The notes under the pieces: model-generated
What the model was told of the DNA's origin: nothing
The model's database searches: none
The model's input: the letters and a program-made list of their open reading frames with translations, nothing else
Shown: positions 55,412-64,000 of the stretch, piece by piece
Layout: each line of letters starts with the position of its first letter
Position numbering within the stretch: position 1 is the first letter of the stretch
Program-made: the position numbers and the translations under genes
Assembly (NCBI GenBank): GCA_016946835.1
Contig: JACVTC010000049.1
Span: 1,082,501-1,146,500 of the forward strand
Source of the DNA: Neocallimastix lanati (nom. inval.)
Lineage: Eukaryota > Neocallimastigomycota > Neocallimastigomycetes > Neocallimastigales > Neocallimastigaceae
Direction of reading: 5' to 3'
Length of the DNA: 64,000 nucleotides

Positions 55412-57459
55412 TAATAAAACCCTTTTTTTAAATTCTCTTCTAAATATTTCTTTAATTCTTCTCTCTCCGTTTCAGTTAAAGGGTACAACGGACCATAAAA
55501 TAGACTACAATTATCTTTTAATTTAATTTCACAATCATAATTACGATGCGGAGGTAACACATTACAATTATTTTCATTAAACACTTCTTTAAACATCAAA
55601 TAGATTTCAGGTACTTCGACCTTTTCATCATCTTTATTTAAATTATTATTTTCATTATTACATTTTTCAATTACATTTAATTTCTTACATTTACTTGATT
55701 CACAAATTTTCTTTAAGATCTTTAAACTATTTTTACTAGTTTTACTATCACAATTCATAACAATAATATCATCACTATCACTAAAATTATCGCTATCACT
55801 AATGCTATCACTAAAATTATCTAACATAAAAGTATCATTAATATCACTATCGCTATCACTATTAATAAATTCAGTACAAGTTCTAATACGAGTTCGGCGG
55901 CCACGAATAGAAATTTCTTCTTCAGAATCAGATTCGGAATCGGAGTCAAAGAAAGATTTTCTTTTTCTTGAGTCTTCAATAATTTTATTTTCTTCCAAGT
56001 CGGTAGCAGATTCTTTTCCTTTGTTCTTTTTCTTGTTCTTGATCTTGTTCTTTCTTTTTCTTTTACCGTTATTACAGTGTCTAGCGCAAAATCCTGAGCC
56101 AAAGGAGATCTTCTTTGCGTCGTGGTAATTATAAGGCGAATGCTTCTCAATCCAAGGTAGGCCTAAAATAATATCAACATCAGGAATTCTGAGTACATAC
56201 AATTGAATGGTTTCTAAGTGATTTTTTAAACGTAAAATGCACTTCTCCGTTTCCTTTTTAACTGTTGATATTCCGTAACCAAGACCAGTAACACGGAATG
56301 GTTCTTCAATTTGTTGGGTTTTGATTCCAAAAGCCTTCGCAAATTCTGGGTGAATAAAGTTAAGATCTGATCCAGAATCAATCAAAACTCTTGCTTTTAC
56401 TTCTTCTGTATCGTTTGTTTTAATATAGAAATCAATGATATTACTTTTCTTTGTCAAAAGTGAGTTTTGTTCTTCCACGATTTTTCTAACTTTGACAATA
56501 TCTTCTTGGCTGTTGATTCTTCTAATTCTTCTTAAACTACTTGAGGGTGTGGTAGCGGTGTTTTCTTGTTTACTGATAATCTTGACTCCGGCAGGTTTCT
56601 TCTTATTTGGACAGTTAAAATAGCGATGACCTGGTTTTTTACAATAATAGCACAATCCTTTCCTTCTTTCTTCATCTCTTGAATTCGAGTTTTCTTGATA
56701 TAATTTCTGGTTAGAAGGGAAGTAACTTGTATTCGTTTGTCCTCTCTTAATTCTGTATAAATCTATTTCCATTGGGTCACTAGTAGACGCATGATTATTA
56801 TTATTTATTTCCTTACGATGGTAATAATTATGATAGAAAAATTCATTTATTTCATGTCTCTTAGTTAAGCTTTCGATACTAAGGACATCAGTGAAAAGTC
56901 TTCTTAAGTTGTTGGGATTTGGATTTACCACTGCAAGGTGCTCCCTCATCTTGTAGTGAAGTCCTTTTACAAACATATAAATCTTAGCAGAATCGTTAAA
57001 ATCTGAATGTCTGCTGATTTTATTAAATTCATTTATATACTCACTAACATGACCAAATTTATGTTGTCGGATGCTGCATAATTTACCGTTTGCGACAACT
57101 GTGCTCATGTCCTGCTCTCCAAATTGATTTCTTAATTCTTGAATAAAATCTTCATAAACATTGAGCAGGGGATCATTATTTCTTCGCAAGTTTGAGGCCC
57201 ATATCAAGGGATCACCGACAAGATAAGAAATTATAAATCTGACCTTTGTATGGTCGTTATTGAAACCTTGTGGATTGGCTTCCATAGCTATTTCAGCTCT
57301 TGTAAGGAAGCCATCAAAGTCCTTCTTGATTCCAGAAAATAGCGGTGGTTCGTTAACAATCTTTTGATTGTTACGGGGCAGAACTTGATGATTCTCTTGA
57401 TTCATTTCTTGCAGGTTAAGGTCTTCGAATCTTCTTATTAGGTTGTTAAATCCCTCCAA
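55411..57459 (-). CDS. Ty3-4 Gag-protease
   Basis: 682 aa from ATG 57459. The Gag core has FLTRAEIAMEANP, KVRFIISYLVGDPLIWASNL and IYMFVKGLHYKMREHL; the knuckle CYYCKKPGHRYFNC is C270-C283. The protease has ARVLIDSGSDLNFIHPEF with D361-S-G and ILGLPWIEKH. A Ser/Asp-rich low-complexity stretch (about 490-570) follows, then the RT N-terminus YGPLYPLTETEREELKKYLE. It ends prematurely at LKKGFY, where relatives read GFIR. An extra T in GGGTTTTATTAGG (about 55405-55411) explains this. Gag, protease and Pol were therefore probably one frame. Confidence 0.9.
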   Translation of the reverse strand: MEGFNNLIRRFEDLNLQEMNQENHQVLPRNNQKIVNEPPLFSGIKKDFDGFLTRAEIAMEANPQGFNNDHTKVRFIISYLVGDPLIWASNLRRNNDPLLNVYEDFIQELRNQFGEQDMSTVVANGKLCSIRQHKFGHVSEYINEFNKISRHSDFNDSAKIYMFVKGLHYKMREHLAVVNPNPNNLRRLFTDVLSIESLTKRHEINEFFYHNYYHRKEINNNNHASTSDPMEIDLYRIKRGQTNTSYFPSNQKLYQENSNSRDEERRKGLCYYCKKPGHRYFNCPNKKKPAGVKIISKQENTATTPSSSLRRIRRINSQEDIVKVRKIVEEQNSLLTKKSNIIDFYIKTNDTEEVKARVLIDSGSDLNFIHPEFAKAFGIKTQQIEEPFRVTGLGYGISTVKKETEKCILRLKNHLETIQLYVLRIPDVDIILGLPWIEKHSPYNYHDAKKISFGSGFCARHCNNGKRKRKNKIKNKKKNKGKESATDLEENKIIEDSRKRKSFFDSDSESDSEEEISIRGRRTRIRTCTEFINSDSDSDINDTFMLDNFSDSISDSDNFSDSDDIIVMNCDSKTSKNSLKILKKICESSKCKKLNVIEKCNNENNNLNKDDEKVEVPEIYLMFKEVFNENNCNVLPPHRNYDCEIKLKDNCSLFYGPLYPLTETEREELKKYLEENLKKGFY

Positions 57460-57837
57460 TTTGATTATTTTAAATTGACTTAAATTTTTGCAATTTCTTT
57501 AACAAAAATATCAAACAAATAAATATTTCAAACTATAACGTTTTTTCATCTAGTCGATCTAGCTCTATCCTTTGAAGCGGTGCTGTCGAGTAAACGTAAC
57601 GTTATAAATTAAAATATTAAAGGTTTATGGTTTTTCGAATCTTGTTCTAAGACGTGTAATTGTAATTTCGGTAGCAATATTATAGAGCTGGTGGCAATAT
57701 TCTGAAACTGGTAGCAATAATCTAAAACTGGTAAAAAAATATTTTGAATCAAGCCACACACAAGCCACTGTTAACGTATCACGTGTTATAATCTTGACTT
57801 ATAACGTATTTTATTGAGAGAAAAAGGTAATTGTTAT
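57460..57837 (-). other. Leader of Ty3-4
   Basis: No ORF. Three imperfect copies of CTGGTAGCAATA.TCTGAAA lie at about 57688-57733. No TGG-type primer site adjoins the 5' LTR; the first minus-strand bases are ATAACAATTACC. Confidence 0.6.
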
Positions 57838-58610
57838 TATAAAGTTTTGATTTAAAAAATAGATTATAAGTCAAAAATTATAATAACACTAAATAACACA
57901 AAAATGTTTTATAAACAAATAAGTTTTGTTATATTTAGATTTTAAAATAATCTTTATTAATTATTAGTGTTATTAACAATAAATCGTTAATAACAATTAC
58001 ATCGATTAAAATACATGAAATTTGGTTAACTATTTATATTTTTATCTTATTACATTTAGAATATATAATTCCTATTGAATTATATTATCTAACTATTTAT
58101 TTAAAAACAATACTAACCTAAACTAATAATAAATAATTAACTATTACTAAATAAAGAGAATTATAATTAATAACTAAAATAAATATAATCAATTCTAATT
58201 GAGTTCATTTATTATTTATTTATTATTTAAATATTATTAGTAAATTTATTATATATTTTCTATTTTAAAATAATATAAAAGTTGTCATAATTATTTAATA
58301 TGATTTTAGCATAAAATGCCGCAAGTTTCAACATGACTAATTGCATAGTTTCATGTTGTTAATTTATCTTGTAAAAAACCTTAACTCTTATTATTTAAAT
58401 TAAATTACATAAAAAGAAATGATTTTCAATTACTAGTTTCACAAGAGAAATTTTTAATTTATTAATATGATTGGGAAGAAGTCGAAGTTTTGTTTAAAAT
58501 TATTTGCAATAATTTTATACACGTGATTTTTAATAGATTTATTTCAATTTTACTTAAATTTATGATTAAATTTAATTAAAATTTATAAAGATATTAATAA
58601 TATCTTTACA
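57838..58610 (-). mobile_element. 5' LTR of Ty3-4
   Basis: Same length and sequence as 51825-52597 as far as I could compare. Confidence 0.95.
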
Positions 58611-58745
58611 ATAATATAATTCATCATTTTTATATAATTAATTTTAATTTTATAATAATATATATTTTACAAACTTTATATAATTAATATAATTTAATAA
58701 TAATTTTAAAATATCATTATTTTTCTTTTCATCTTGTATCAAACA

Positions 58746-59767
58746 TGGTAGACTCGGGGTTGACACTTAGATATTTAAAATCAAGCATGGGGGGACGGGT
58801 ATTACCCTGCTTTGATTTTAAATAAAAAAAAAAAAAAAATAATTCTTTATTAAAAATTATTTATTTTTTTTATTAATATAAAAGTTTTTTATTTAAAGTA
58901 CACATATTTAATTTTTAAGAAATTGTTACAATATTTATATTTTTTTATAAATTTAAAGTATAATTAATTGTTTATAATTTAAGTAATTTTATAGAATTAT
59001 TGAATTAATTTTATATCAATAATTCATTTTTGTTTTAATTTTTATAAATATAATAATATAATATTCAAATATAATTTAATTAAAAATAATTATAAAATAA
59101 ATATATAGAAAATAGTTTTTACTATTTTCTTTAATATTTTTAAGTTAAATAAATTGTTTTTAAAGATTAATATAATAAATTTAATAATCTTTAATTATTT
59201 TAAATAATACTTGTAATTATTTTCAAAATAAAATAAAATTTTTATAATATTTAATTAATAAATTTGATAATATTTAAATAATAATTTTTATAATAAGTAA
59301 TAATTTTTAATAATAATTTTTAATAATAAATTTAATTAATAATCTTAATAATTTTATAATAATATTTAATAGTTATAATAAATAAATTTTTATAATAATA
59401 TTTAATAATTTTAATAATTTTATAATATTAATAATTTATAATAATTTTTAGAATAATATTTAATTAATAATTTTAATAATTTTATAATAATTTTTATAAT
59501 AATATTTAATTAATAGTTTTAATAATTTAGTATCTTAAAAGTATAATTTTAATATTTACAATTGTATTTTAATATATACATATATTTAATAATATAACAA
59601 TAAAGTGATTAATTAAAATTTATTTACATTATTTACAAATTAAAATTAATTTATATCAAAATAAATTAAATTTACAATGAGGTTTAGGTTATGAAGAATA
59701 TAGGAAAGTACAATTTAGTAAAGAATTATTAATAATAAAATAAAGGTTATTAATTCATTCTTTACCA
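58746..59767 (-). mobile_element. 3' LTR of Ty3-3 (family H)
   Basis: TGGTAGACTCGGGG to TTTACCA on +, 1022 bp. Minus-strand GAGGGGGCATCA (59768-59779) is the polypurine tract. It is the uninterrupted counterpart of 30791-36886. Confidence 0.9.
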
Positions 59768-59790
59768 TGATGCCCCCTCTAAAACTCAAG

Positions 59791-62700
59791 CTACATCGAA
59801 GCTGAGTTATACTTGACTATATTCTTCAAATGAACATTCCTATTCATTTGAATTCCAGAATTTGGATCAGCCAAGGTAACCGTATTAAATTGTTTTTTTA
59901 TAACTTTAAGAGGACCAACAAAATAAGGTTCTAGTTTAGTTCTTGAAAAATTTCTAACTAGAACTAAATCACCTTCCCTAATTCTTTTTCCCTCATTCAA
60001 ACTATTCTTTTCCTCTCTTCTAGCAGCCCAATACTTACTTGCATTTTTAACATTTTCGGCTGCTTCTAAAGTCCATCGGTAATGATTTATAAATTTTTCT
60101 AACAACACTTCATCCGATGACTTATTAATATCCTTGGTAGGTCTAGCAGCAATATCAAAAGGCTGCTGATCCTCCCTACCATAAACTAACTCAAAACTTG
60201 AATGTTTTGTTACCTTATTTTTGGTAGTTCTAAGAGCCCATAAGGCGGATGGTAAAACTTCATCCCAATCCTTATTCTTAGAACCCAACAACCTCAATAA
60301 CTTGCCGATCTCTTTATTACGGTTTTCCGTAAGTCCATTACTTTCAGGATGATATATGGAAATAAACTTCACATATACATCATAGAGATCTAAAAATATT
60401 TTCGTCATGTCCGAGGTGAACTGAACACCATTGTCAGTTGTTATTACCTGTGGAACACCATGACGAGCAAACACATTAATTAAGAACTTAATCACATCCT
60501 GTGATGTTATATTTTCCGTGGGTTCTGCTTCAACCCATTTGGTGAAGTAATCCACCACAACCATAATATATTGATTATTATTCTTCGTTTTAATCAAAGG
60601 TCCAATAATATCTAAACCCAAATGTATAAAAGGACCTTCTACTTTAGTTGGAATATTTTCTGTAGGTTCTGGATATGGTTGTGACCTGTTCAACTGACAC
60701 TTGTCACAACTTTGCACCACTCTTTTAATATCCATCACCATATTATTCCAATAAAAACTTTTACGAAGCCTTTGATAAGTCTTATAATATCCCTCATGAC
60801 CTATCTTATGGGCTTCTAAAATAAGTTTTACTCTTTCCGTTTGATCCGTAATTAATTTACGATAGTCATTACCATCAACGAAATAATCTTCACCATCTAT
60901 CGTAACAAATTTTTCATTTATAAAGTCTTTAATAGTTTTAGAAAGCAACTCTTCTTCTTCCTTTGAAGTTAACTTAGTTGCCAATACCACAGAATCATCT
61001 CTTTTCTTCATCCTAGATAATGCATCGGCTAACACATTTTTCTTACCCATTTGATATTGAATTTCAACACCAAGGGTACTAACAGTTAAGCACCACCTTG
61101 CTTGCCTAGCATTATTAGGTTCCTTATTTTTAAAGAAACTGATTAAAGGTTTATGATCTGTTATTACTACTGTTTTATTAGGATTTCCTAATATATAAGA
61201 TTTCAACTTAGTAATACAATAAATTAATGCAGCTCCTTCCAAGTCAGTAATGCCATAATTTTTCTCGGCTTTACTTAAACTTCTACTTATATAATGAACT
61301 GGATGTTCCTTTTTGGTTTCTAAATCTTCTTGGAGTAATACTCCTCCAATACCTTCATAGGAAGCATCCGTTCTAATTATAAACCTTTGATTAAAACTTG
61401 GATATTTTAAAATTGGAGCATTTATTAATTTTTCTTTTAACAGATCAAAACTTTGTTGATGTTCATTATTCCATTTATATTTAACATTCTTTCTTAATAA
61501 TTTACATAAAGGAGCAGAGATTTGAGCATATTTATCAATAAAGTTTCTATAATATCCTACTGCTCCATGAAAAGATCGTAATTCATGAACATCAACAGGT
61601 GCTACCCACTCCTTGATAGCCTTAATTTTGCTATCCTGGGGACTTAAACCTTTCACTGATGCCTTATGACCTAAGACTTCTACTTCAGTCTGCATAAAGG
61701 CACATTTTTCAATGTTAATTTTCAATTTGTGTTGGCGAAATACTTCCAACACTTGCCTAATATGGCTTATGTGTTCTTTTATACTCTTAGAGTATATTAA
61801 AATATCATCTATAAAGTTAAAAACAAACTTTCCTATAAATGGGAAAAGAATCCTATTCATTTCCCTTTGAAATGTAGCTGGGGCTCCGGTTAAACCAAAA
61901 GGCATAACCTTGAATTGGTAGTTACCAAATTTTGTGGTGAAGGTGGTAATTTCTACGCTTTCCTCATCCATCAAAATTTGATGATAACCAGAGTAAAGAT
62001 CCATTGTTGTAAAAATCTGTGCCCCATCTAAACTATCAAATATCTCATCAATGTAAGGTAATGAATAAGAATCTTTAACTGTTAAATCATTAACCTTACG
62101 ATAATCAATACATAATCGCCATTTACCGTTCTTCTTCGGTACTAACACTATTGGCGATGACCATTCGGAACAAGAAGGTTCAATTAATTTCTTATTAATT
62201 AATTTAATTAATTCCTCCTTAAGTATATCCGACTTAAATTTAACTAATCTATAGCACCTTTGCTTAACTGGTTTCGCACCAGGAATTAAATTAATCTTAT
62301 ATGGAGGAAGATCAGAAGGTGTTAATTCTTCTGAAGAAGTAGCAACTATTTCTAAGTTCTCCTCCAGAATTTTAATTATTTCATCTTTATATTTTTCGTT
62401 TAAAGTATTTAGGAAAATTTCATGATGAATATATTGCTTTGGGGATAATCCTTCAATTTTCTTTAAATCATTCTTTTTGGAATCCTCATCCAAAGCCTTA
62501 ATCATACACAACAACTTTTCTTCATCTTCATAATCATTATTAATAGGTGCAATAACGTCAATTACTCCCTCAGGAGTAATTTGACACAAACTATATAAAA
62601 TGGGGTGGATAAACAAATTATAATCAATTTGGGTTTTTAAGTTAATTAGAATATCGTAAAAAGGATCCTCCTTTTCTACTATTCTACAATTAACCATTAA

Positions 62701-63846
62701 TACAAGATTATTAATCTTTACTGGCACCCGAATGATATAACCTTCCGAGTAATCATCATTCTTAGTTGCCAACCTAATTCTGCCACGACTAATATCAATA
62801 GGTTCATATTCGGACGGAAGCTTATCTAAAAATTGTTGAGTAATTATACTTAAATTACTACATGAATCAATTAAAGCCTTCCCCGAAACACCTTCAACTG
62901 TAACATCAACCATGGCAATATCCTCTTCACATGGTTCGTTACCTTTACTTTTATAAGTGTGGTCTATGTTATTAACGACCACAGTCGTGGCTGACACATT
63001 ATCCAACACCCCAGAGATATTAGATTGGTCCCTATCCAATTTAATACCCTGTGACACCTTATATCTTAATTTTGGAGCAGCATCCAATAACTGTCCAAAA
63101 GTAATATTGCAATGGGCAGAATTTAAATCTTTAAGAATATCATATTCTTCTTCCCCCGATTGCATCTTAATTTTCCTAGATACTCTAGAACTTTTATTTT
63201 CTTTTTGAGTATCTTTATCTTTACTAATTAACACCTTTGTTAAATCAATTACTTTATTATTCTCCTTCACAATACTTTTATTATTATCATTATTTTCTTT
63301 CATTAAATTTTTATTCTTTCTTTTATCATTATTTACATTATTTATAATAACTTCATCATTCACTAATGAATTATTATTAATATTATCATTACTATTATCA
63401 TTACTATGATTATTACTATAATTAGTATTACTATTACTAGCTCTTTCATTATCACGAATTTGTCTTTCAATCTCTTTTTCTTTTTCAATTCGTGGTTGAG
63501 CTAGAATAGATGGTTTAATTTGTTTAACAATTTTATTACTTATATTATTTTCTTTTACTTCTCGTTCTTTCTGTTTTCGTAATGCAGGAGTTATTATAGG
63601 TTTAAGATTCTCCTTCAACGACTTATGAATCCTTTTCTCTGCACTACCTTCATCATTATTAACATCATAAATTTTACGTTTAGATGCTCCTACTAAATAA
63701 TCAACTTTCTTTTTATTAACCACCCTTTTATTAGCAGGAGTTTCTTCAATATTAGAAAGACGAGAATTTTTAATTTCTTTTTGATATTTAAGTGAAGCTG
63801 CTTTATTAAGTATGGGAGAGCTTCTTATCCCATTACTCAATTTAAA
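59791..63846 (-). CDS. Ty3-3 Pol polyprotein, intact
   Basis: About 1350 codons are open from the frameshift site. There is no true ATG at its start (TTG at 63840), so it should be made as Gag-Pol by -1 slipping. Numbering from 63840: a charged linker 1-300; protease KALIDSCSNLSII with D325-S326-C327; RT with CIDYRKVNDLTVKDSYSLP, TMDLYSGYHQILM and FIDD (D678-D679); RNase H with FIIRTDASYEGIGG. Then integrase with GHEGYYKTYQRLRKSFYW and CDKCQ, and D1077, D1136, E1172 (DD35E). It ends PYFVGPLKVIKKQFNTVTL without a chromodomain. The linker has an Asn-rich stretch coded by AAT. The Cys after Asp-Ser departs from the usual DSG or DTG. Confidence 0.95.
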   Translation of the reverse strand, partial: FKLSNGIRSSPILNKAASLKYQKEIKNSRLSNIEETPANKRVVNKKKVDYLVGASKRKIYDVNNDEGSAEKRIHKSLKENLKPIITPALRKQKEREVKENNISNKIVKQIKPSILAQPRIEKEKEIERQIRDNERASNSNTNYSNNHSNDNSNDNINNNSLVNDEVIINNVNNDKRKNKNLMKENNDNNKSIVKENNKVIDLTKVLISKDKDTQKENKSSRVSRKIKMQSGEEEYDILKDLNSAHCNITFGQLLDAAPKLRYKVSQGIKLDRDQSNISGVLDNVSATTVVVNNIDHTYKSKGNEPCEEDIAMVDVTVEGVSGKALIDSCSNLSIITQQFLDKLPSEYEPIDISRGRIRLATKNDDYSEGYIIRVPVKINNLVLMVNCRIVEKEDPFYDILINLKTQIDYNLFIHPILYSLCQITPEGVIDVIAPINNDYEDEEKLLCMIKALDEDSKKNDLKKIEGLSPKQYIHHEIFLNTLNEKYKDEIIKILEENLEIVATSSEELTPSDLPPYKINLIPGAKPVKQRCYRLVKFKSDILKEELIKLINKKLIEPSCSEWSSPIVLVPKKNGKWRLCIDYRKVNDLTVKDSYSLPYIDEIFDSLDGAQIFTTMDLYSGYHQILMDEESVEITTFTTKFGNYQFKVMPFGLTGAPATFQREMNRILFPFIGKFVFNFIDDILIYSKSIKEHISHIRQVLEVFRQHKLKINIEKCAFMQTEVEVLGHKASVKGLSPQDSKIKAIKEWVAPVDVHELRSFHGAVGYYRNFIDKYAQISAPLCKLLRKNVKYKWNNEHQQSFDLLKEKLINAPILKYPSFNQRFIIRTDASYEGIGGVLLQEDLETKKEHPVHYISRSLSKAEKNYGITDLEGAALIYCITKLKSYILGNPNKTVVITDHKPLISFFKNKEPNNARQARWCLTVSTLGVEIQYQMGKKNVLADALSRMKKRDDSVVLATKLTSKEEEELLSKTIKDFINEKFVTIDGEDYFVDGNDYRKLITDQTERVKLILEAHKIGHEGYYKTYQRLRKSFYWNNMVMDIKRVVQSCDKCQLNRSQPYPEPTENIPTKVEGPFIHLGLDIIGPLIKTKNNNQYIMVVVDYFTKWVEAEPTENITSQDVIKFLINVFARHGVPQVITTDNGVQFTSDMTKIFLDLYDVYVKFISIYHPESNGLTENRNKEIGKLLRLLGSKNKDWDEVLPSALWALRTTKNKVTKHSSFELVYGREDQQPFDIAARPTKDINKSSDEVLLEKFINHYRWTLEAAENVKNASKYWAARREEKNSLNEGKRIREGDLVLVRNFSRTKLEPYFVGPLKVIKKQFNTVTLADPNSGIQMNRNVHLKNIVKYNSASM

Positions 63847-64000
63847 CGTTTATTGTTTCTAATTTCCTTCCTATTTTTCTCAACAATTGCTCTCAACTTT
63901 GGGCAATTGTTTTGATAATGACCTGGTTCTTTACAGAAATAACAAGCCTTTATTGTTAAACTTCTCATTTTTCTTGTTAATTCCTCTATGTCATTATCTT
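63837..64000 (-). CDS. Ty3-3 Gag, C-terminal part
   Basis: Minus-strand frame DNDIEELTRKMRSLTIKA, then the knuckle CYFCKEPGHYQNNC (CX2CX4HX4C), ending KRLN and TGA at 63837-63839. It matches the Gag end of Ty3-2 (LTKRIKGLTVSTCFFCSEEG...KRLNH). The rest is outside the window. Confidence 0.9.
   Translation of the reverse strand, partial: DNDIEELTRKMRSLTIKACYFCKEPGHYQNNCPKLRAIVEKNRKEIRNNKRLN
63840..63846 (-). promoter_or_regulatory. -1 ribosomal frameshift heptamer of Ty3-3
   Basis: Minus-strand T TTA AAT right before the gag TGA; slipping back gives TTT AAA TTG and the open pol frame. Conserved with Ty3-2 at 47203-47209. Confidence 0.75.

Larger units (their letters stand above)
51825..58610 (-). 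mobile_element. Chromodomain Ty3/Gypsy element Ty3-4, recent insertion
   Basis: Two 773-bp LTRs that look identical wherever I compared them, a 5-bp duplication ATAAT (51820-51824 and 58611-58615), gag-protease and RT-integrase frames and a polypurine tract. The LTR termini are TG...TA rather than TG...CA. The solo LTR at 24172-24946 has the same ends. Confidence 0.95.
51283..58741 (+). mobile_element. LTR (family G), split by Ty3-4
   Basis: The left arm starts TGTACTAAATTAT after a purine tract; the right arm ends GTATCA at 58736-58741. Together they give about 672 bp, like LTR A (659 bp). The left arm includes an ATTTT microsatellite at 51370-51428. AACA and then LTR H follow. Confidence 0.6.
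58746..64000 (-). mobile_element. Ty3/Gypsy element Ty3-3, cut by the right window edge
   Basis: 3' LTR, polypurine tract, complete pol frame and the end of gag are present; the 5' part lies beyond the window. It is closely related to Ty3-2 but has no nonsense codons, so it may be a functional or recently active copy. Confidence 0.92.

Noticed and set aside
1-64000. CRISPR array or bacterial operons
   Set aside because: Repeats are A/T satellites without regular spacers, and the genes are eukaryotic retrotransposons.

Overview
The window is very AT-rich eukaryotic DNA with long A/T homopolymers and AAT- and AAAAT-type microsatellites. It is made almost entirely of transposable elements. I think it most likely comes from an anaerobic gut fungus (Neocallimastigomycota). 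The reasons are the extreme AT bias, Ty3 elements with a fungal-type chromodomain, a MULE with an FLYWCH-like finger, and a decayed cysteine-rich secreted-protein gene of a kind I recall as abundant in those genomes. This assignment is an inference; Dictyostelium-like or microsporidian genomes are weaker alternatives. TAA, TAG and TGA all act as stops. No rRNA, tRNA or CRISPR was seen.

Layout, left to right. 1-3103: a young gag-only LTR element. 3108-5534: a solo LTR split by another insertion. 5589 to about 10.5 kb: a wrecked chromodomain Ty3 element that has lost its integrase core. About 11.8-12.5 kb: a cysteine-rich membrane-protein pseudogene. 13.5-17.1 kb: a gene fragment running into a satellite that belongs to a damaged MULE (MULE 1). 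18221-19276: the only intact host-type gene, a 351-aa helical protein with an internal duplication. About 20.1-23.6 kb: a minus-strand gag-only copia-type element. 23606-30786: a solo LTR holding a complete Ty1/copia element, whose own 5' LTR carries another solo LTR. 30791-36886: an LTR holding a solo LTR that in turn holds MULE 2, with terminal inverted repeats and a 9-bp target duplication. 36891 to about 38.3 kb: a decayed minus-strand gag-only element. 39628-43064: four LTRs in a row. 42147-50173: a Ty3 element (Ty3-2) with nonsense mutations. 51283-58741: an LTR split by a chromodomain Ty3 element (Ty3-4) whose LTRs look identical. 58746 to the right edge: Ty3-3, relative of Ty3-2, with an intact pol frame running off the window.

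The autonomous elements have the usual parts: Gag with a CCHC knuckle, aspartic protease, reverse transcriptase, RNase H and a DD35E integrase. The three gag-only elements lack pol and would need enzymes in trans. Nesting and target duplications give a relative order: B' before copia before the solo J LTR; H' before solo C'' before MULE 2; G before Ty3-4.

The most unusual structures are: repeated LTR-(4 nt)-LTR junctions across different families; a satellite built into the MULE family whose unit coincides with the 3' end of a coding fragment; a shared -1 frameshift heptamer with an unusual Asp-Ser-Cys protease in Ty3-2 and Ty3-3; and the duplicated-domain host gene, which resembles bacterial proteins.
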